A stretch of DNA of 64,000 nt from Apium graveolens (Eukaryota; Streptophyta; Magnoliopsida; Apiales; Apiaceae): positions 52,634,506 to 52,698,505 of the forward strand of contig NC_133647.1 of the NCBI RefSeq assembly GCF_009905375.1. Direction: 5' to 3'. Shown here piece by piece: positions 62,849-64,000 of the stretch (the stretch's first letter is position 1; each line of letters starts with the position of its first letter). Below the pieces are notes generated by a model. The model ran no database searches. It was given only the letters and a program-made list of their open reading frames with translations, and was not told where the DNA came from. The position numbers and the translations under genes were made by a program.

Positions 62849-64000
62849 GAGCGCGAGGTCTTAATTATGACCAGGGTGATGACCAGGTGAGGAATTCATC
62901 CATCTACTAGTAGAAAAGGTTACTTATTGGTATCTTTGCCTGATCAGCAAGATATCGGGTTTATGCCAAAATTCTTTTCCTTTCCAAAATTCATTGGATG
63001 TTTCGAACTCTGTTCATACTTCACATAACAGAGGTTCCAGGAAATGTTTTCGGGATATATATGTATGTGGATATATATATATATCGGGACTAAATAAAGT
63101 ATCTCATAACTTTTTCATTCAATAATATTTCAAAGATTGAATCTATTCAAGTCTTATCTTGTGGTCTCATCAGTGGGATGAACTTTTGAAATTGATTATA
63201 ACTTGAACGGTGGTAGTTCAAGTAGTATTGGGAAAGATATAAGTATATTGGGGTATTTGGTAACCTCATCTTTTAAACTTATATCTAATTAATAATTGTC
63301 TTATGAATGACAAAGATTTTCAGAAAAACGTTGAGACAAGGTTAGATATATGAGATCACCTTGCAACGATATTATTTTTATATACAGTTATACACTGGGA
63401 CCTTGTGTATATTATGCATGGAAGAGGACTTCCAATATTTTGAAAAGTATATATGTATATATACTGAATATTTTGCGACTTCATCGCACTAAGATATCAA
63501 ACTTGGTTCATTTCTTTTGACCAAGACTTTCATGAGTATTATGAGTAGGCTCATATACTATTAATCATTATACATATTATTTTGGTGGGCTTGCTGCTCA
63601 CCCTTGCTTTCTTCTTTCATCACACAACAACAGATAGAAAAGATGAACAGAACCAAGCTCCCGATTCGCAAGCGATTAGGAGACGTTCCGCAGTTTTCTA
63701 GAAGCATTGATGCCGCCGTAGCTGAGGTAGGAACTACCAATAGGCTAGGCTTTCAACTTTTGATGGACCAGATTTATTTATATTTATGAATTGTAATAAT
63801 GGCAAAGAAATGTAAATTTATTCAGAAAACCTTTTAAGGTGTATTGGCAGATAATTGTGGAATAAAATGACTTGTGGTTATTTTTGGATGTTCATCTCTG
63901 AGACTATAACGTGTGGTGTGTGTTTATTGTGGGGTCACAGTACAGAGTAGTTGAGTAATTATTAAGATTGGGTGTTATTAAGGGAAATGGAACTCGTGAC

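Larger units (their letters stand above)
59862..64000 (+). mobile_element. Chromovirus-like LTR G, runs off the window
   Basis: It starts TGTAATAACCCC, the common start of long chromovirus LTRs. It shares blocks with LTR F (GAGAAAACTTTT.., CACACTATGTAG, GTGTATGTAAA). A G/C-richer part (61120-61640), a 54-bp tandem repeat (62055) and duplicated GGCCGGGGTACGGTC follow. No coding capacity. The end GGAACTCGTGAC at 64000 may be within a few bases of the LTR terminus. At least 4.1 kb. Confidence 0.65.

Noticed and set aside
63604..63789. 61-codon ORF in LTR G
   Set aside because: Lies in LTR sequence near its expected end; short and without motif, although the peptide is not low-complexity.

Overview
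This window is repeat-rich nuclear DNA of a flowering plant. It has plant-type Ty1/copia (SIRE/Maximus-like and one other), Ty3/gypsy Athila-like and chromovirus-like LTR retrotransposons, a CACTA DNA transposon, and intron-containing fragments of plant genes. No intact host gene is visible. I cannot name the species. Almost every base belongs to mobile elements inserted into one another. A run of exactly 100 N at 46919-47018 is an assembly gap, so order and distance across it are uncertain.

Layout. 1-921 is the 3' part of an Athila-like LTR. 922-13626 is a minus-strand chromovirus-like element M: a non-coding interior, a tRNA-iMet primer site, and a long LTR that was later hit by a 3.9 kb CACTA element (6936-10859, TSD TAT). 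The CACTA element has no transposase but carries three in-phase exons of a DEAH-box RNA helicase and one exon of an NPF (NRT1/PTR) transporter. M itself sits in the polyprotein of a plus-strand chromovirus P, whose integrase, chromodomain and 3' LTR fill 13627-18665. 18666-20321 holds unassigned sequence, a lone copia LTR and a SIRE-like fragment S.

20322-45883 is an Athila-like element (LTR, tRNA-Asp primer site, broken gag-pro-pol). A copia element A is nested in it at a CATAG target duplication (24583-43921), and a SIRE-like element B is nested in A at a TAACG duplication (25215-37500). B's two 1366-bp LTRs differ at only two positions, so it is very young, although its gag-pol and its extra third ORF are interrupted. 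A's right end has a large LTR inverted repeat and its left end has only a stub of LTR flush against the target duplication. Athila is cut in its integrase by a further chromovirus-like LTR F (45884-46918).

Right of the gap, two SIRE-like elements lie on the minus strand, C (47019-50454) inserted in the reverse transcriptase of D (50455-about 56058). A plus-strand SIRE-like gag remnant E follows (to 58530). Next come AT-rich DNA, a possible small LTR fragment, and what may be the promoter, first exon, intron and start of exon 2 of a host gene, broken at 59862 by another chromovirus-like LTR G that runs to the end of the window.

The points most worth a second look are the CACTA gene capture with splice-phase-compatible exons, the LTR inverted repeat at 41597-43921, the array of hairpin units before B's third ORF, and the possible interrupted host gene at 59526-59861.
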